Notes: a model not told the origin generated them from the letters alone. Positions 41,568 through 50,446 are shown, counted from the stretch's first letter. The stretch: 64,000 nucleotides of DNA from Leptonema illini DSM 21528 (GCF_000243335.1 NZ_JH597775.1:1-64000); one strand, 5' to 3'. Numbers and translations are program-made.

Positions 41568-43073
41568 TCAGAACTGAAAATAGAGAAAGTTCGGAGTATC
41601 GGGCGTTGCAAGCACAAGCACCAGGACGACCATCGCCGTAAGCAAGAACACAAGCTTACCGCGATTCTCGGGCTTCCAGAAGTAGTCGAGCTTGCGATGG
41701 TTAAAGTACAGTTCGTAAGCCCAGAGAAAGACGAGGAACCAGATATAGTCGGCATAGAGCGACGCCGGCATATCCTTGATCATGGTAACGGCCGCGAGCC
41801 CGTGCACGATGTCGTTCAGGTTCTCGATGCCGAAAAGCCGGCCTTGCATCTGCGTGGCCAGCGCCATATCGGGGGCACGAAACCAGATGAAGCCGAAATT
41901 CAGGAAGAAGAAGAGGATAACGCGAGCGGCGATCCCCCACGAAATCTTATAGCGCGTGTTCAGAATCTCGCGAAGCTTCGTCATCGAAAACAGACGATGC
42001 ACGACGACCATGACGAACTGCCATACCCCCCAGGCGACGAAATGATAGGAAGCTCCATGCCAGATGCCCGTTGCGAACCAGACGACAAAGATGTTTGCAT
42101 AAAGACGGAACGGGCCGACGCGCGATCCGCCGAGCGGAATATAAAGATAATCGCGAAGCCATGTGGTCAGCGAGATATGCCAGCGCGACCAGTGATCGGT
42201 AATATTACCCGCCGAAAAAGGATACAGGAAGTTGATCTCGAATTCGTAGCCGAAGAGACGGGCCACTCCGCGGGCGATATCGGTGTAACCGGCGAAGTCG
42301 AAGTAGATCTGCCATCCGAAGGCCAGCGAACCGATCCATATATCAAGCGGATTCAGATCGGCCTGGCCTGAAAAGACGCCGTTCACAAGAGGAGAAAGAT
42401 TGTCGGCAAGCACAAGCTTGCGAAAGAAGCCCGAGACGATACGCGTCACACCGACGACGATATCGTCATACGTGACCGGCAGCGGATCATCCATCTGCTT
42501 GAAAAACGTCGTCGCCCGAACGATCGGCCCGGCCACAAGCTGCGGGAAAAACGTCACATAAAGAGCAAAGTCGACGACGCTGCGCCGGGCCTCGAGCTGC
42601 CCGCGATAAACGTCGATCGTATACGACATGGACTGGAACGTATAGAACGAGATACCCACAGGCAGGAGAATGTCAAGGGCGGGGAAGGCGAAGATCGTAT
42701 CGCCTGTGGGCAGCGTATCGTTTACGATCTCGATGCCGAAGTTTGTATATTTAAAAAAAGCGAGCAGCGACAGGTTCAGCGTCATCGAAACGGCAAGCCA
42801 CATCCCCCCTGAAAGCGAAGACATGATACCACGCCCTGGATGGTGCCCCGTTCTTTCAAATTCGCGCCGGGCCTCGATGCCAAGAGCGGCGATGTAATCG
42901 TAGGCCGTCGAAACAAAGACGAGAACGAGGTACAGGGGCTCAAAAACGCCGTAGAAGTACAGAGAGGATAGGAGCAAAAAGATTCGCAGCGGACGCGTTT
43001 TCTTCCGTAAGAAGTGACCGACGGTGATCGTGATCAGAAAGAAAAAGAAGAAATGAAACGATGTAAAATTCAT
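41568..43073 (-). CDS. MBOAT-family O-acyltransferase (AlgI-like)
   Basis: A 501-residue membrane protein with about eleven hydrophobic segments. Conserved MBOAT features are present: the catalytic His in TGIWHGASYHFVAWG (about residue 335), and the preceding FPQLVAGPIVRA, GWQIYFDFAGYTDIARG and NFLYPFSAGNITDHWSRWHISLTTWLRDYLYIPLGG segments typical of AlgI/PatA relatives. Such proteins pass acyl groups across the membrane to a periplasmic SGNH partner for polysaccharide or peptidoglycan acetylation. No partner is adjacent, but the DUF1574 protein at 62548-63678 is SGNH-like. The substrate is unknown. The interval 41406-41567 shows no gene. Confidence 0.92.
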   Translation of the reverse strand: MNFTSFHFFFFFLITITVGHFLRKKTRPLRIFLLLSSLYFYGVFEPLYLVLVFVSTAYDYIAALGIEARREFERTGHHPGRGIMSSLSGGMWLAVSMTLNLSLLAFFKYTNFGIEIVNDTLPTGDTIFAFPALDILLPVGISFYTFQSMSYTIDVYRGQLEARRSVVDFALYVTFFPQLVAGPIVRATTFFKQMDDPLPVTYDDIVVGVTRIVSGFFRKLVLADNLSPLVNGVFSGQADLNPLDIWIGSLAFGWQIYFDFAGYTDIARGVARLFGYEFEINFLYPFSAGNITDHWSRWHISLTTWLRDYLYIPLGGSRVGPFRLYANIFVVWFATGIWHGASYHFVAWGVWQFVMVVVHRLFSMTKLREILNTRYKISWGIAARVILFFFLNFGFIWFRAPDMALATQMQGRLFGIENLNDIVHGLAAVTMIKDMPASLYADYIWFLVFLWAYELYFNHRKLDYFWKPENRGKLVFLLTAMVVLVLVLATPDTPNFLYFQF

Positions 43074-43161
43074 ATCTGCTGCGGACAGTAGCAGAAAACT
43101 CCGGCCTCATGCCGGGTCAAAAACAATTTGACAGCATCTGGTGCATGGAGGAGTGAAAACC

Positions 43162-43485
43162 ATGAAGAAAATTCTCGTCCTGTCTCTTATGATGACAGCT
43201 CTGATTGCCCTGGTCTCTTGCGGAAAGAAAAAGCCCGACGGCTCTCAATATGAAGCCGTATGCGCCAAGGTCGCGAAATGCGACAAACAGATGGCCGCCT
43301 TCCCCGAAATCGACAAACATTGCGTGAAGATGTTCGTTTCCCTCGAGCAGAAGCTGCCCGCTGCCGTTTCCCCGGCCGTTGAATGCATCAACAACACGCC
43401 TTGCGAAGAGCTGAGCTTCGCAAAATGCTCCGAGGGAATGGCCCAGAATCTACAGGGCATGATCCCTGGACTTCCCCAGCAATAA
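43162..43485 (+). CDS. Small cysteine-rich lipoprotein
   Basis: A 107-residue predicted lipoprotein: MKKILVLSLMMTALIALVSC ends in lipobox LVSC. The mature part has six cysteines (VCAKVAKCDKQ, HCVK, ECINNTPCEEL, KCSEG) spaced as in the Leptospira cysteine-rich lipoprotein families, likely three disulfides. GGAGGAG precedes the ATG; the frame upstream begins at 43141. A perfect terminator hairpin follows. The function is unknown; it lies alone between the MBOAT and glycosyltransferase genes. Confidence 0.75.
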   Translation: MKKILVLSLMMTALIALVSCGKKKPDGSQYEAVCAKVAKCDKQMAAFPEIDKHCVKMFVSLEQKLPAAVSPAVECINNTPCEELSFAKCSEGMAQNLQGMIPGLPQQ

Positions 43486-43493
43486 GCCTTTTA

Positions 43494-43524
43494 GGACATA
43501 GCCGGTTTACATCCGGCTATGTCC
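43494..43524. terminator. Perfect 12-base hairpin after the Cys-rich lipoprotein
   Basis: GGACATAGCCGG (43494-43505) pairs perfectly with CCGGCTATGTCC (43513-43524) around a seven-base loop. No T run follows, but its position between convergent genes suggests a shared terminator. Confidence 0.65.
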
Positions 43525-43565
43525 GGTCGTCTTCATCGAACGAACGGATCGACCGCAGAGTACCG

Positions 43566-44678
43566 TCAGGAGAGGCGGGCCGTTGCCGAAAGCTCTTCAC
43601 AGAGCTGCGTTGCCCTGAAGTCATACGTCCATTCCTCTCTATTCAGAGTCAGCACCTTGCCATCATTCTTATGCTGGAACTGAAACCAGAAGGCCCATCC
43701 GTCCACGTCAAGCGGCGGCGTAAAATCGGCTTCGGGCAGGATCTCGCGAAAGATCGGAATGTCCGAAAGGTACACGGGCTTCTTGAAATAAAGGGCCTCA
43801 AGGGCGGGAAGACCGAATCCTTCATGCAGGCTTGAGAAGAAAAGAGCCTTTGCATTCTCATACAGCCAGAAGAGTTCTGCATCGGACGGCGAGGGCACGT
43901 AGAAGATTCCGCCTTCGGTCAGGCGATTTGCCTGCAGCTCTTCAAGAAGCGGGCTGACCTTCCATCCCGGGCTGCCGGCGATCACAAGGGCGGGCAGATA
44001 CGAATTCGAAAGCCGGGCCTTTCGATACGCGTGAATCAGCGTATCAAAGTTCTTTCGCGCCTCAAGCGTGCCGACGGCGAGAAAGAATTCTTTCACGTCG
44101 CCCGGCAGCGACTGTGGAGGCATACGGTTTTCCGGGGGAATGCTCATACCCGGATAAAGAACGCTTAACCTGCGCGCATCGACGCCCGGCACGGTTCGCA
44201 TAATATCGTTTCGCGTCGTCGACGAGAGGCAGAGAACTCTGTCGGCCGCAAGGATACTCTCTTTAAGAAACATACGCGAATAGACGCGATTCCATCCTTT
44301 CATCGTTTCGGGGGCGACAAACGGATTCACGTCATGCACGTTCATAATGACGGGCACGTCGGTTCGCTTTCGATAGTTATGCGGCAGAAGAAAGAGAGTG
44401 GACCAGAAAAGATCGGGGCGGATCTCGTTAACAAGGGTCGGCACTCTGCCGTGCAGCCAGGTCGGGCCGGATTTAGCAAAAAGAGAGCGATCGATCGTAA
44501 TCTCAACATTCGGTCGGGCGAAGATCCCCGCGTAGCCGGAATGGAGCCCTTTTGGAGAGATCAGCTGCCAGTGCCAGTCGGGGCGATGCTTCACGGCGGC
44601 ATCAAGCATGCCCGACAGATATCGTGCGTTCCCGTTCCCGAATGTGATGAGCGGACGGGCATCAACCAGAATCTTCAT
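43566..44678 (-). CDS. Glycosyltransferase family 4 (GT-B)
   Basis: A 370-residue GT-B glycosyltransferase. LVDARPLITFGNGNARYLSGML opens the acceptor domain with a conserved glycine loop. VGTLEARKNFDTLIHAYRKA is the nucleotide-sugar domain strand-helix, and SSLHEGFGLPALEALYFKKPVYLSD holds the E-x(7)-E motif that binds the donor. No membrane helix, so it acts at the cytosolic face on a lipid or polysaccharide acceptor. The ATG at 44678 gives the family start (MKILVDARP). It is divergent from the LOG gene, with an inverted repeat between them. Confidence 0.88.
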   Translation of the reverse strand: MKILVDARPLITFGNGNARYLSGMLDAAVKHRPDWHWQLISPKGLHSGYAGIFARPNVEITIDRSLFAKSGPTWLHGRVPTLVNEIRPDLFWSTLFLLPHNYRKRTDVPVIMNVHDVNPFVAPETMKGWNRVYSRMFLKESILAADRVLCLSSTTRNDIMRTVPGVDARRLSVLYPGMSIPPENRMPPQSLPGDVKEFFLAVGTLEARKNFDTLIHAYRKARLSNSYLPALVIAGSPGWKVSPLLEELQANRLTEGGIFYVPSPSDAELFWLYENAKALFFSSLHEGFGLPALEALYFKKPVYLSDIPIFREILPEADFTPPLDVDGWAFWFQFQHKNDGKVLTLNREEWTYDFRATQLCEELSATARLS

Positions 44679-44724
44679 GTCAGGGGGCAGGATCTTTACG
44701 GTAGATCTTGCGTCAACTCCCACG

Positions 44725-44752
44725 TCTCAAATCCCATGCAGGGGGTTTGAGA
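44725..44752. promoter_or_regulatory. Inverted repeat between divergent genes
   Basis: TCTCAAATCCC (44725-44735) faces GGGTTTGAGA with a mismatch, around a short spacer. It could be an operator for the glycosyltransferase or the LOG operon, or a small hairpin in the leader of one of them. Confidence 0.35.
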
Positions 44753-44808
44753 TGTGCGCTTACCTGAAAGGACTTGCTTGCAGAACGGGCAGCAGGAAAA
44801 AAAGCCCA

Positions 44809-45561
44809 ATGTCTGATCGCCCTTCTCTTGCCTTTGAAAACACGGACTTCCTCCATACGAGAGATGCCCGCCCTCTGCGGATTCTCTCGGAATACCTTTA
44901 TCCGCGAAAGATTTTCGCCGAACAGAAGGTCACCGATACCGTCGTCTTCTTCGGTTCGGCGCGCATCCCTTCGCCGGAGCATGCGGGAAAGCTGCCCGAT
45001 GGAAAGGGCATCCTGAAACTGCGTCGTTTCTATGACGACGCCCGCGAGCTTGCCCATCGGATCACGGAATGGTCGATGCGGAATGCGGAGCCTCACGGTC
45101 ACCGCGTCCTGGTCTGCACCGGCGGCGGCCCGGGCATCATGGAAGCGTCGAACAGAGGAGCGAAGGATGCCGGCGGCGACTCTATAGGCCTGAATATCGA
45201 GCTACCGAGAGAGCAGCTGCCCAACCCGTATATCTCGCCGCATCTGAACTTCGACTTTCACTACTTCTTCACACGCAAGTACTGGTTCCTGTATTATGCG
45301 CGGCTGCTCATCTCTTTTCCTGGTGGATTTGGTACCCTTGACGAGCTATTTGAAACGCTGACGCTCATGCAGACGAAAAACTTGAAGAACGACGTCCCGG
45401 TACTTCTATACGGACGCGAGTTCTGGAATCGTGTCGTCGATTTCGAATATCTTGTCGAGTCGGGCCTCATCGCGGCGGGCGATCTTAAGCTGTTCACGAT
45501 CGTGGACGGAGTGGACGAAGCGATGGAGCACATATTACCTGTTCTGAAGGGGCAGCTCTGA
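44809..45561 (+). CDS. LOG family protein (nucleoside 5'-monophosphate phosphoribohydrolase)
   Basis: A 250-residue LOG protein. FFGSARIPSPEH and CTGGGPGIMEASNRGAKDAGGDSIGLNIELP give the nucleotide-binding site, and SFPGGFGTLDELFETLTLMQ the catalytic PGGxGTxxE motif. The family splits cytokinin-type or other nucleotide monophosphates into base and ribose 5-phosphate; in many bacteria the true substrate is a damaged or regulatory nucleotide. AGGAA lies 11 bases before the ATG. An open frame upstream to 44608 overlaps the divergent gene and is unlikely. First gene of a four-gene run. Confidence 0.9.
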   Translation: MSDRPSLAFENTDFLHTRDARPLRILSEYLYPRKIFAEQKVTDTVVFFGSARIPSPEHAGKLPDGKGILKLRRFYDDARELAHRITEWSMRNAEPHGHRVLVCTGGGPGIMEASNRGAKDAGGDSIGLNIELPREQLPNPYISPHLNFDFHYFFTRKYWFLYYARLLISFPGGFGTLDELFETLTLMQTKNLKNDVPVLLYGREFWNRVVDFEYLVESGLIAAGDLKLFTIVDGVDEAMEHILPVLKGQL

Positions 45562-45568
45562 TCCTGAT

Positions 45569-47554
45569 ATGGCGATACAGGCGTCAAAATACAAATTCCT
45601 TGATCTCGTCCGCGAATCGGATGCCATCACGCGCGGTTCACAGGTCGGCGAGAAGAATCATCATGCCCTCTATCGCCTGATACGTCGGCTTTCGAGCATA
45701 GACCTGATTCGCAGCGGCCAGATCTATACGCTTGAAACGCCGATCGCCGAACTCACGGCAGCGAATCTGACGCGCAAGGCGCTCTCGTCCATCCTCAAGA
45801 ACCTCATCGACGACCGGCTCATCACACAGCTTTTCATCATCAGGCCTGGCAAAAACGCCGTCCTCGAAGCCGTATCGTGCTACATCGCTCTGCCCACCGA
45901 CGATCTCGTATCGCCCAATCAGCTCTATTATGAGATGATACTCAAAAGCGTGGCGAATATCGAAGAGGTTATCAAACAGTTACCCGTTTACAAACACGAA
46001 GACATCAAGAAGGATCTTGAAGCCGATTTCGCGGCGCGCGGAGCGCCTCCGTTTGATAAACTGAATCGTACCATCCTTGATCCGGTGCGTATCATCGTTC
46101 CCGGCATCTTTGATTTCGTTCCCGACGCCGATCTCATGCGTTTCGGAAAGGCCGATCTGAAAGAAGAGCTAATAAGGCGGCAGCTTTTCGCCGAGCTTTT
46201 TGAGTACGGCATGATGCCTCTCAAGAAAGAAGAGATATCTCCGCGCTTCGAGGTCGCCGGCGACTTTCTCACAAACCGACTGATCCCCCATTATCGAGAC
46301 CGGCAGAATCTGAAGGCCGAACTTGAGGCCATCTACGTCGAGGAATCCGCCTATTATCTTGATCCGTTTGCGCCTCGTAACGCCGACTTTATCGTGCGCA
46401 AGGCGACGGCCATGAAGAAGAATCTGATCGGCCAGAGCCAGGGCGAGCGCATCCGTTTCCCTGGTCTTCTTGCCATCGAACAGATTCTACAGTTAGCCCC
46501 TTTTATCGAAGAGCTTAACCGAGACCAGGATAAGCGCGACATCCAGGAAGGCCTGAACGATATCATGACCCGGCTGCGTTCTATCGATTCGCAGAACTGG
46601 CAGGATATGGCCCTGTATCTTGACGAAGACGAGGTCGACGAGATACATCCCGACGTCTTCAAACAGCTGCTCTCAGCCAGAGACGTGATGAACTCAAGCT
46701 GGGAAACGGGGAAGGGCACTCTGCTCATCCTCGCGCGAAAGGATCGGCAGATCTTCGAAGGACTTGTGAACGGCATGGCAGCCTCCGAAGGCGTCGAGAA
46801 CTGGCACGTTCTCGCCTTGAAGTTCATGATCGAGAAGTATGAATCCGACTTCCCCAATCTCTTTCAGGACGAGGGATTCCGTTCGATGTACGGAAGGCTG
46901 CTTCGTAAGGTCTATCTGCGTTATATACCCTTCTATCATAGAATCCTCATCTATCTCGGCATCCGCATCTTTCAGGACGGCGCCTTTCAGACGGCCAAAG
47001 ATCGCATCATGGAAGAGCAGAGCCATCTTGCCGTTCGTAACAAACAACGCAAAGAAACACAGATGCAGAAGCGGCTTGTAGAGCGACGTGAGCGCCTGGC
47101 GAAGGCGAAAGATCTCGGCGCCGTTATGCGCATCAACGAGAAGATAGACGCCTGTTTTCGAAACGGCGAGCTGCCGACGGCGTCAAGGCTTGCAAAAGAA
47201 AGCTCGGGCATGGAACCGGCGGCTCTGCTTGATTTTCTTAAACGCAACTCGTTTCAGATGCTGCCCCTTGAGGGCGGCGATGACTCCATCGTCCTTTATC
47301 CGCTTGATCAGAACTGGAGGGTGCGCAGCGCCAGGCTGATCCGCCTGCTTGACTCCTGGAAAGAAAAGCAATCCGATGATGCCGATCCGGATCGCGGGCT
47401 CTTCTATCAGAGTCTGCCGCGCATCCGACGACTGCTTCTTGATCGCGGCGTCGCCGGACAGAAGAAAAAAGACGAAGAGGACCCTTACGAGAAATTCAGC
47501 CAGGAATTGAAGAAGCACAAAGAACAAGCGCCAGATGCGGACCTTGACATCTGA
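45569..47554 (+). CDS. Large conserved-looking protein of unknown function
   Basis: A 661-residue cytosolic protein without a family that I know. The N-terminus (about residues 1-110) resembles a winged helix-turn-helix (HALYRLIRRLSSIDLIRSGQ, TRKALSSILKNLIDDRLITQLFI). The rest is mainly helical with a basic coiled coil (RNKQRKETQMQKRLVERRERLAKAK) around residue 500 and a charged C-terminal end. Begins seven bases after the LOG gene stop and is followed by the HATPase gene after 20 bases, so it is in the same transcript. Could be a DNA- or RNA-associated regulator; evidence for that is only the weak N-terminal pattern. Confidence 0.65.
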   Translation: MAIQASKYKFLDLVRESDAITRGSQVGEKNHHALYRLIRRLSSIDLIRSGQIYTLETPIAELTAANLTRKALSSILKNLIDDRLITQLFIIRPGKNAVLEAVSCYIALPTDDLVSPNQLYYEMILKSVANIEEVIKQLPVYKHEDIKKDLEADFAARGAPPFDKLNRTILDPVRIIVPGIFDFVPDADLMRFGKADLKEELIRRQLFAELFEYGMMPLKKEEISPRFEVAGDFLTNRLIPHYRDRQNLKAELEAIYVEESAYYLDPFAPRNADFIVRKATAMKKNLIGQSQGERIRFPGLLAIEQILQLAPFIEELNRDQDKRDIQEGLNDIMTRLRSIDSQNWQDMALYLDEDEVDEIHPDVFKQLLSARDVMNSSWETGKGTLLILARKDRQIFEGLVNGMAASEGVENWHVLALKFMIEKYESDFPNLFQDEGFRSMYGRLLRKVYLRYIPFYHRILIYLGIRIFQDGAFQTAKDRIMEEQSHLAVRNKQRKETQMQKRLVERRERLAKAKDLGAVMRINEKIDACFRNGELPTASRLAKESSGMEPAALLDFLKRNSFQMLPLEGGDDSIVLYPLDQNWRVRSARLIRLLDSWKEKQSDDADPDRGLFYQSLPRIRRLLLDRGVAGQKKKDEEDPYEKFSQELKKHKEQAPDADLDI

Positions 47555-47574
47555 CGTTGTTAAAGAGGAAACAG

Positions 47575-48534
47575 ATGGAAACGAAAGATTTGCTGGAAGA
47601 GTTAAAAAACAAGATCGAACGACTGGAACGCGAGAATCGCAACCTTCTCGACGAAATGAACTACGCGAAAGAGTCGCCATATTTACAGAGCTCTATTCTG
47701 CATCTGCACTATGAAGTCGTGATTAACCGTGACGAGGTCATGTCGAAAGAGTTCGGGCATCGTATCAACGAAAAGCACGGAACCATGTATGAGATCAAAA
47801 CGCAGTCCCGCCGCCTGGCGCAGCTTCTCGGGCTTGATGCCGACGGCATCCGCATGATGGTTACGGAGGCCGTGCAAAACATCATCGAACACGGCTACGG
47901 AAAATTCGTGCACGTATCACTGGATGTGCATAACAATGCCGTAAATCCCTATATGGTATGCAGCTTCAAGCATGAGCTGCCGCCCGGCGAGGTGTATACG
48001 CTGAGCGACATCAACCGCAACGCTCTCAAAGGAGACGTCACCTCGGAGCATTTCGATTTCGAAAGCAGCCGCGGCCGCGGCGAATTCATCATGAAAGAAC
48101 TGACAGACGAACGCCGCATCATCAACGGAATCGAGATCAACCCCGACGGGCAGAAGATACGGTATTTCAAGCGCATCCTCATCAAGTATTCGAATCCGCA
48201 GGGACCGCACGAAAAGGTAACCTTCTCGGAGCTCAAGCGCGAGATCGACAGGCTCGACATCGACGACGTCGTCTGCTACTTCCACGTCCATCATCTGAGC
48301 GAAGAACCCACCGCCGTCACCATCGCCACGCTGCGATCATCGGCCCGCCGCGTCTCTGAGATCATGAAAGAAAACGGATTCCAGCCCGTAGACGAAGAGA
48401 ACTACTATCGCACCGTCTTCGCCACCTACAGACCCGTCGCCGACGCCGCCATGGATAAAGAAAAGCTGCTCGGCCTTTTTGCAAAAGTCAGACAGATCGT
48501 GCATCAGGAGCTTGATGACCGTGCCGCATCCTGA
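47575..48534 (+). CDS. GHKL ATP-binding regulatory protein (anti-sigma/RsbW-like)
   Basis: A 319-residue protein. After an N-terminal coiled coil (ELKNKIERLERENRNLLDEM), a HATPase domain is seen: VTEAVQNIIEHGYGKFVHV is the N-box with its Asn, and SSRGRGEFIMKELTDERRI the G-box. No histidine phosphorylation site or receiver is present, which fits the serine-kinase/anti-sigma class rather than a sensor kinase. A second domain (about 210-315) is unassigned. GAGGAAACAG precedes the ATG. Its partner, perhaps a sigma factor or STAS protein, is not nearby; the neighbouring 661-residue protein is the natural candidate. Confidence 0.75.
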   Translation: METKDLLEELKNKIERLERENRNLLDEMNYAKESPYLQSSILHLHYEVVINRDEVMSKEFGHRINEKHGTMYEIKTQSRRLAQLLGLDADGIRMMVTEAVQNIIEHGYGKFVHVSLDVHNNAVNPYMVCSFKHELPPGEVYTLSDINRNALKGDVTSEHFDFESSRGRGEFIMKELTDERRIINGIEINPDGQKIRYFKRILIKYSNPQGPHEKVTFSELKREIDRLDIDDVVCYFHVHHLSEEPTAVTIATLRSSARRVSEIMKENGFQPVDEENYYRTVFATYRPVADAAMDKEKLLGLFAKVRQIVHQELDDRAAS

Positions 48535-48859
48535 GCGAGCTGCGACCTTTGAGGCCTTCTGGCCCGTATATCTCTACGCACATCGTAAATCGGTGACGCG
48601 TGGATTTCACTATACGGGCTCGCTTTCCGCTATCGTCGTTCTCGTTCTCGCCGGCCTGATCGATCTCAGGCTGGCCCTGCTTGCCCCCGTCGTCGGCTAC
48701 GGCTGCGCCTGGATCGGACATTTCGGCTTTGAGAAGAACCGCCCGGCTGCCTTCAGTCAGCCGATCTATTCGTTTCTTGCGGACTGGAAGATGCTATGGT
48801 GCTTTCTTACAGGTAGGCTGCGTCGCGAGTTCGAGCGGCATAAGATTGAGCCTATCTGA
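48515..48859 (+). CDS. Mpo1-like (DUF962) membrane protein
   Basis: A 114-residue protein with two or three hydrophobic segments. YAHRKSVTRGFHYTG, VGYGCAWIGHFGFEKNRPAAF and a final basic helix match the Mpo1/DUF962 pattern with its conserved histidines, which bind Fe(II) in the yeast dioxygenase that shortens 2-hydroxy fatty acids. Yeast Mpo1 is longer, and bacterial relatives are this short. AGGAG lies four bases before the ATG. The start lies within the last codons of the HATPase gene, so it is the last gene of the run. A large repeat element starts 20 bases after its stop. Confidence 0.8.
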   Translation: MTVPHPERAATFEAFWPVYLYAHRKSVTRGFHYTGSLSAIVVLVLAGLIDLRLALLAPVVGYGCAWIGHFGFEKNRPAAFSQPIYSFLADWKMLWCFLTGRLRREFERHKIEPI

Positions 48860-48878
48860 TACAGATCAAACGACCCGT

Positions 48879-49092
48879 TTTTTACCGCTGAGGTCGCGGA
48901 GGGCGCAGAGGAAGCCACTGAGGTATGATTCTGTCTTCTTTCGCGTTTTTCGTGGACAAGAATTCTTTTTACCGCGAAAGGCGCGAAATACGCGAAAAAG
49001 ATCCGGTCACATGCAAACAAGATAGAATCAGTCTTCTGAGATCGAAAATCCTATCTCTTTTCTCTGAGTCCTCCGTGCTCTCCGTGGTTAAC
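48879..49092. repeat. MITE-like nested-palindrome element, copy A
   Basis: Outer ends are imperfect inverted repeats: ACCGCTGAGGTCGCGGAGG (left) against CTCCGTGCTCTCCGTGGTTA (right). Inside, TTTCGCGTTTTTCGTGG (48940-48956) faces ACCGCGAAAGGCGCG (48971-48985) as a second palindrome. It is non-coding, and its closest relative is the copy at 51092. A further right-type half (ACCACGGAGGGCGCTGAGG) lies at 49121-49139. Confidence 0.7.
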
Positions 49093-49150
49093 AATTCCTC
49101 TGACCAGGCAAAAGCCGGTGCACCACGGAGGGCGCTGAGGTGGCAGCGAG

Positions 49151-49786
49151 TTATCTGCTCGAACGTGAAACGCGTACACCTGACCAATCTGAAAATCCAG
49201 AGGCCAGCCGCAGTACTGGAATGCCTCGCGAACGTAGCAGCGCCTGGGCATTCACTGACAGCAGGCAGTAGGGGCCGCGGCAGTATACGATCAATTCACG
49301 ATCCTTCGGCAATTTTACGGCCTGTTTCTTGAGATCTTCAAAAGGTATATTAATGGCTCCGGCAATATGCCCTTTATTGTACTCCTCCGCAGAGCGCACA
49401 TCTATAAGAAGCGGATCCTCCATTCTGATTTTCTTCTGACATTCCTTTTCGCTGATGCTATCGCCGGCAGCAGCTCCGTCGGGGAGGTCTGACTTAAGCC
49501 CGCGGAATACAGCAAACCGTTCCAGTGCTTCAAGCAGTTCACGGATCGGACCATTCTGCAGGCTGTAAAGGACATGCTTTCCGTCACGACGCGTCGCTAC
49601 CATATTTGATTTTTTCAGGATTTGCAGGTGTTGTGAAGTGCTGGCTGTGGGTATTCCCGATAGCTCAGAGAGTGTTTCAACAGATTTCTCCCCCGCCGCA
49701 ATGAGCAACATGAGGATGATCCGGGAATCGTTTCCCAGCGTGCCGGCAATACCGCTCATACGCGAAATCGTATCAATATCCTTCAC
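49151..49786 (-). CDS. ArsR-type regulator fused to a rhodanese domain
   Basis: A 211-residue fusion. Residues 1-95 are an ArsR winged helix (LSELSGIPTASTSQHLQILKKSNMVATRRDGKHVLYSL), with no obvious metal-binding cysteine pair. Residues 110-205 are a rhodanese: LLIDVRSAEEYNKGHIAGAINIP and the active loop YCRGPYCLLS with a catalytic cysteine. Such fusions sense sulfane sulfur or sulfide-derived persulfides. The 36-base palindrome at 49875-49910 between this gene and the DUF2938 gene is its likely operator, so it may repress both genes. A repeat element lies downstream. Confidence 0.9.
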   Translation of the reverse strand: MKDIDTISRMSGIAGTLGNDSRIILMLLIAAGEKSVETLSELSGIPTASTSQHLQILKKSNMVATRRDGKHVLYSLQNGPIRELLEALERFAVFRGLKSDLPDGAAAGDSISEKECQKKIRMEDPLLIDVRSAEEYNKGHIAGAINIPFEDLKKQAVKLPKDRELIVYCRGPYCLLSVNAQALLRSRGIPVLRLASGFSDWSGVRVSRSSR

Positions 49787-49874
49787 CGGTCTATGCAGTG
49801 CTGCAGGGCATTCTGTGGCGAATACTTTTTAGCCTGACCTCCGCCGGAGACCGGGCTCACAAAAAAAGATCGAC

Positions 49875-49910
49875 GTTCTGTCATTCAATTAATATATTGA
49901 ATGACAGAAC
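49875..49910. promoter_or_regulatory. Perfect inverted repeat, likely operator of the ArsR-rhodanese regulator
   Basis: GTTCTGTCATTCAAT (49875-49889) and its complement ATTGAATGACAGAAC (49896-49910) flank TAATAT. The centre ATTCAAT-N6-ATTGAAT has ArsR operator form. It ends 17 bases before the DUF2938 start and lies about 90 bases upstream of the regulator start. Confidence 0.7.
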
Positions 49911-49927
49911 GATATCACGGAGGTTCT

Positions 49928-50446
49928 ATGAATATCACAACAGCAGTGATGGTGCAAATCCTTGCCGTTGGAGCAGGGGCTACCCTCACCATGGATATCT
50001 GGCGTTTCCTTTTACTGAAGGTATTTGGAATAAACTCGCTTGATTTAAGTCTGCTCGGTCGGTGGGTCGGACATCTACCACACGGTCGGTTCTTCCATGC
50101 AAAGATCGCCGGCAGCGAAAGAATCAAAGGAGAACTGCTTCTGGGCTGGATCACACACTATGGCATCGGTATCGGATTTGCGATGATGCTCTCCCTTTTC
50201 TGGGGAGCTGCATGGTTTGCATCTCCAGTGCTTTTACCAGCTCTCACAGTTGGTCTTGCCACGGTCCTGGCTCCATGGTTCATCATGCAACCCGCAATGG
50301 GCCTCGGCGTTACAGCGGCAAACGCACCGTCGCCGAATGCAGTACGTCTGCGCAATCTGGCAATCCACCTTGTTTACGGGCTTGGTCTCTACGTTTCAGC
50401 ACTGGCGTTGAACTGGCTTATCGCCTCGATCCGATTTAACCTCTGA
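49928..50446 (+). CDS. DUF2938 family membrane protein
   Basis: A 172-residue membrane protein with four hydrophobic segments. The segment GAGATLTMDIWRFLLLKVFG and the FHAKIAGSERIKGELLLGWITHYGIGIGFAMML segment are characteristic of DUF2938. The function of the family is unknown; it is often found beside transcriptional regulators. GGAGG stands before the ATG. The gene is divergent from the ArsR-rhodanese gene with a shared palindrome, so it is probably induced by the same signal (reactive sulfur or similar) and may export or handle such a compound. The stop is followed at once by a half repeat. Confidence 0.82.
   Translation: MNITTAVMVQILAVGAGATLTMDIWRFLLLKVFGINSLDLSLLGRWVGHLPHGRFFHAKIAGSERIKGELLLGWITHYGIGIGFAMMLSLFWGAAWFASPVLLPALTVGLATVLAPWFIMQPAMGLGVTAANAPSPNAVRLRNLAIHLVYGLGLYVSALALNWLIASIRFNL

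Noticed and set aside
41244-42371. 375-codon plus-strand frame opposite the MBOAT gene
   Set aside because: The MBOAT protein has a convincing membrane topology and catalytic His; the plus frame is hydrophilic without motifs.
44608-44808. N-terminal extension of the LOG protein
   Set aside because: It overlaps the divergent glycosyltransferase start and does not resemble LOG proteins; the ATG at 44809 has a ribosome site.
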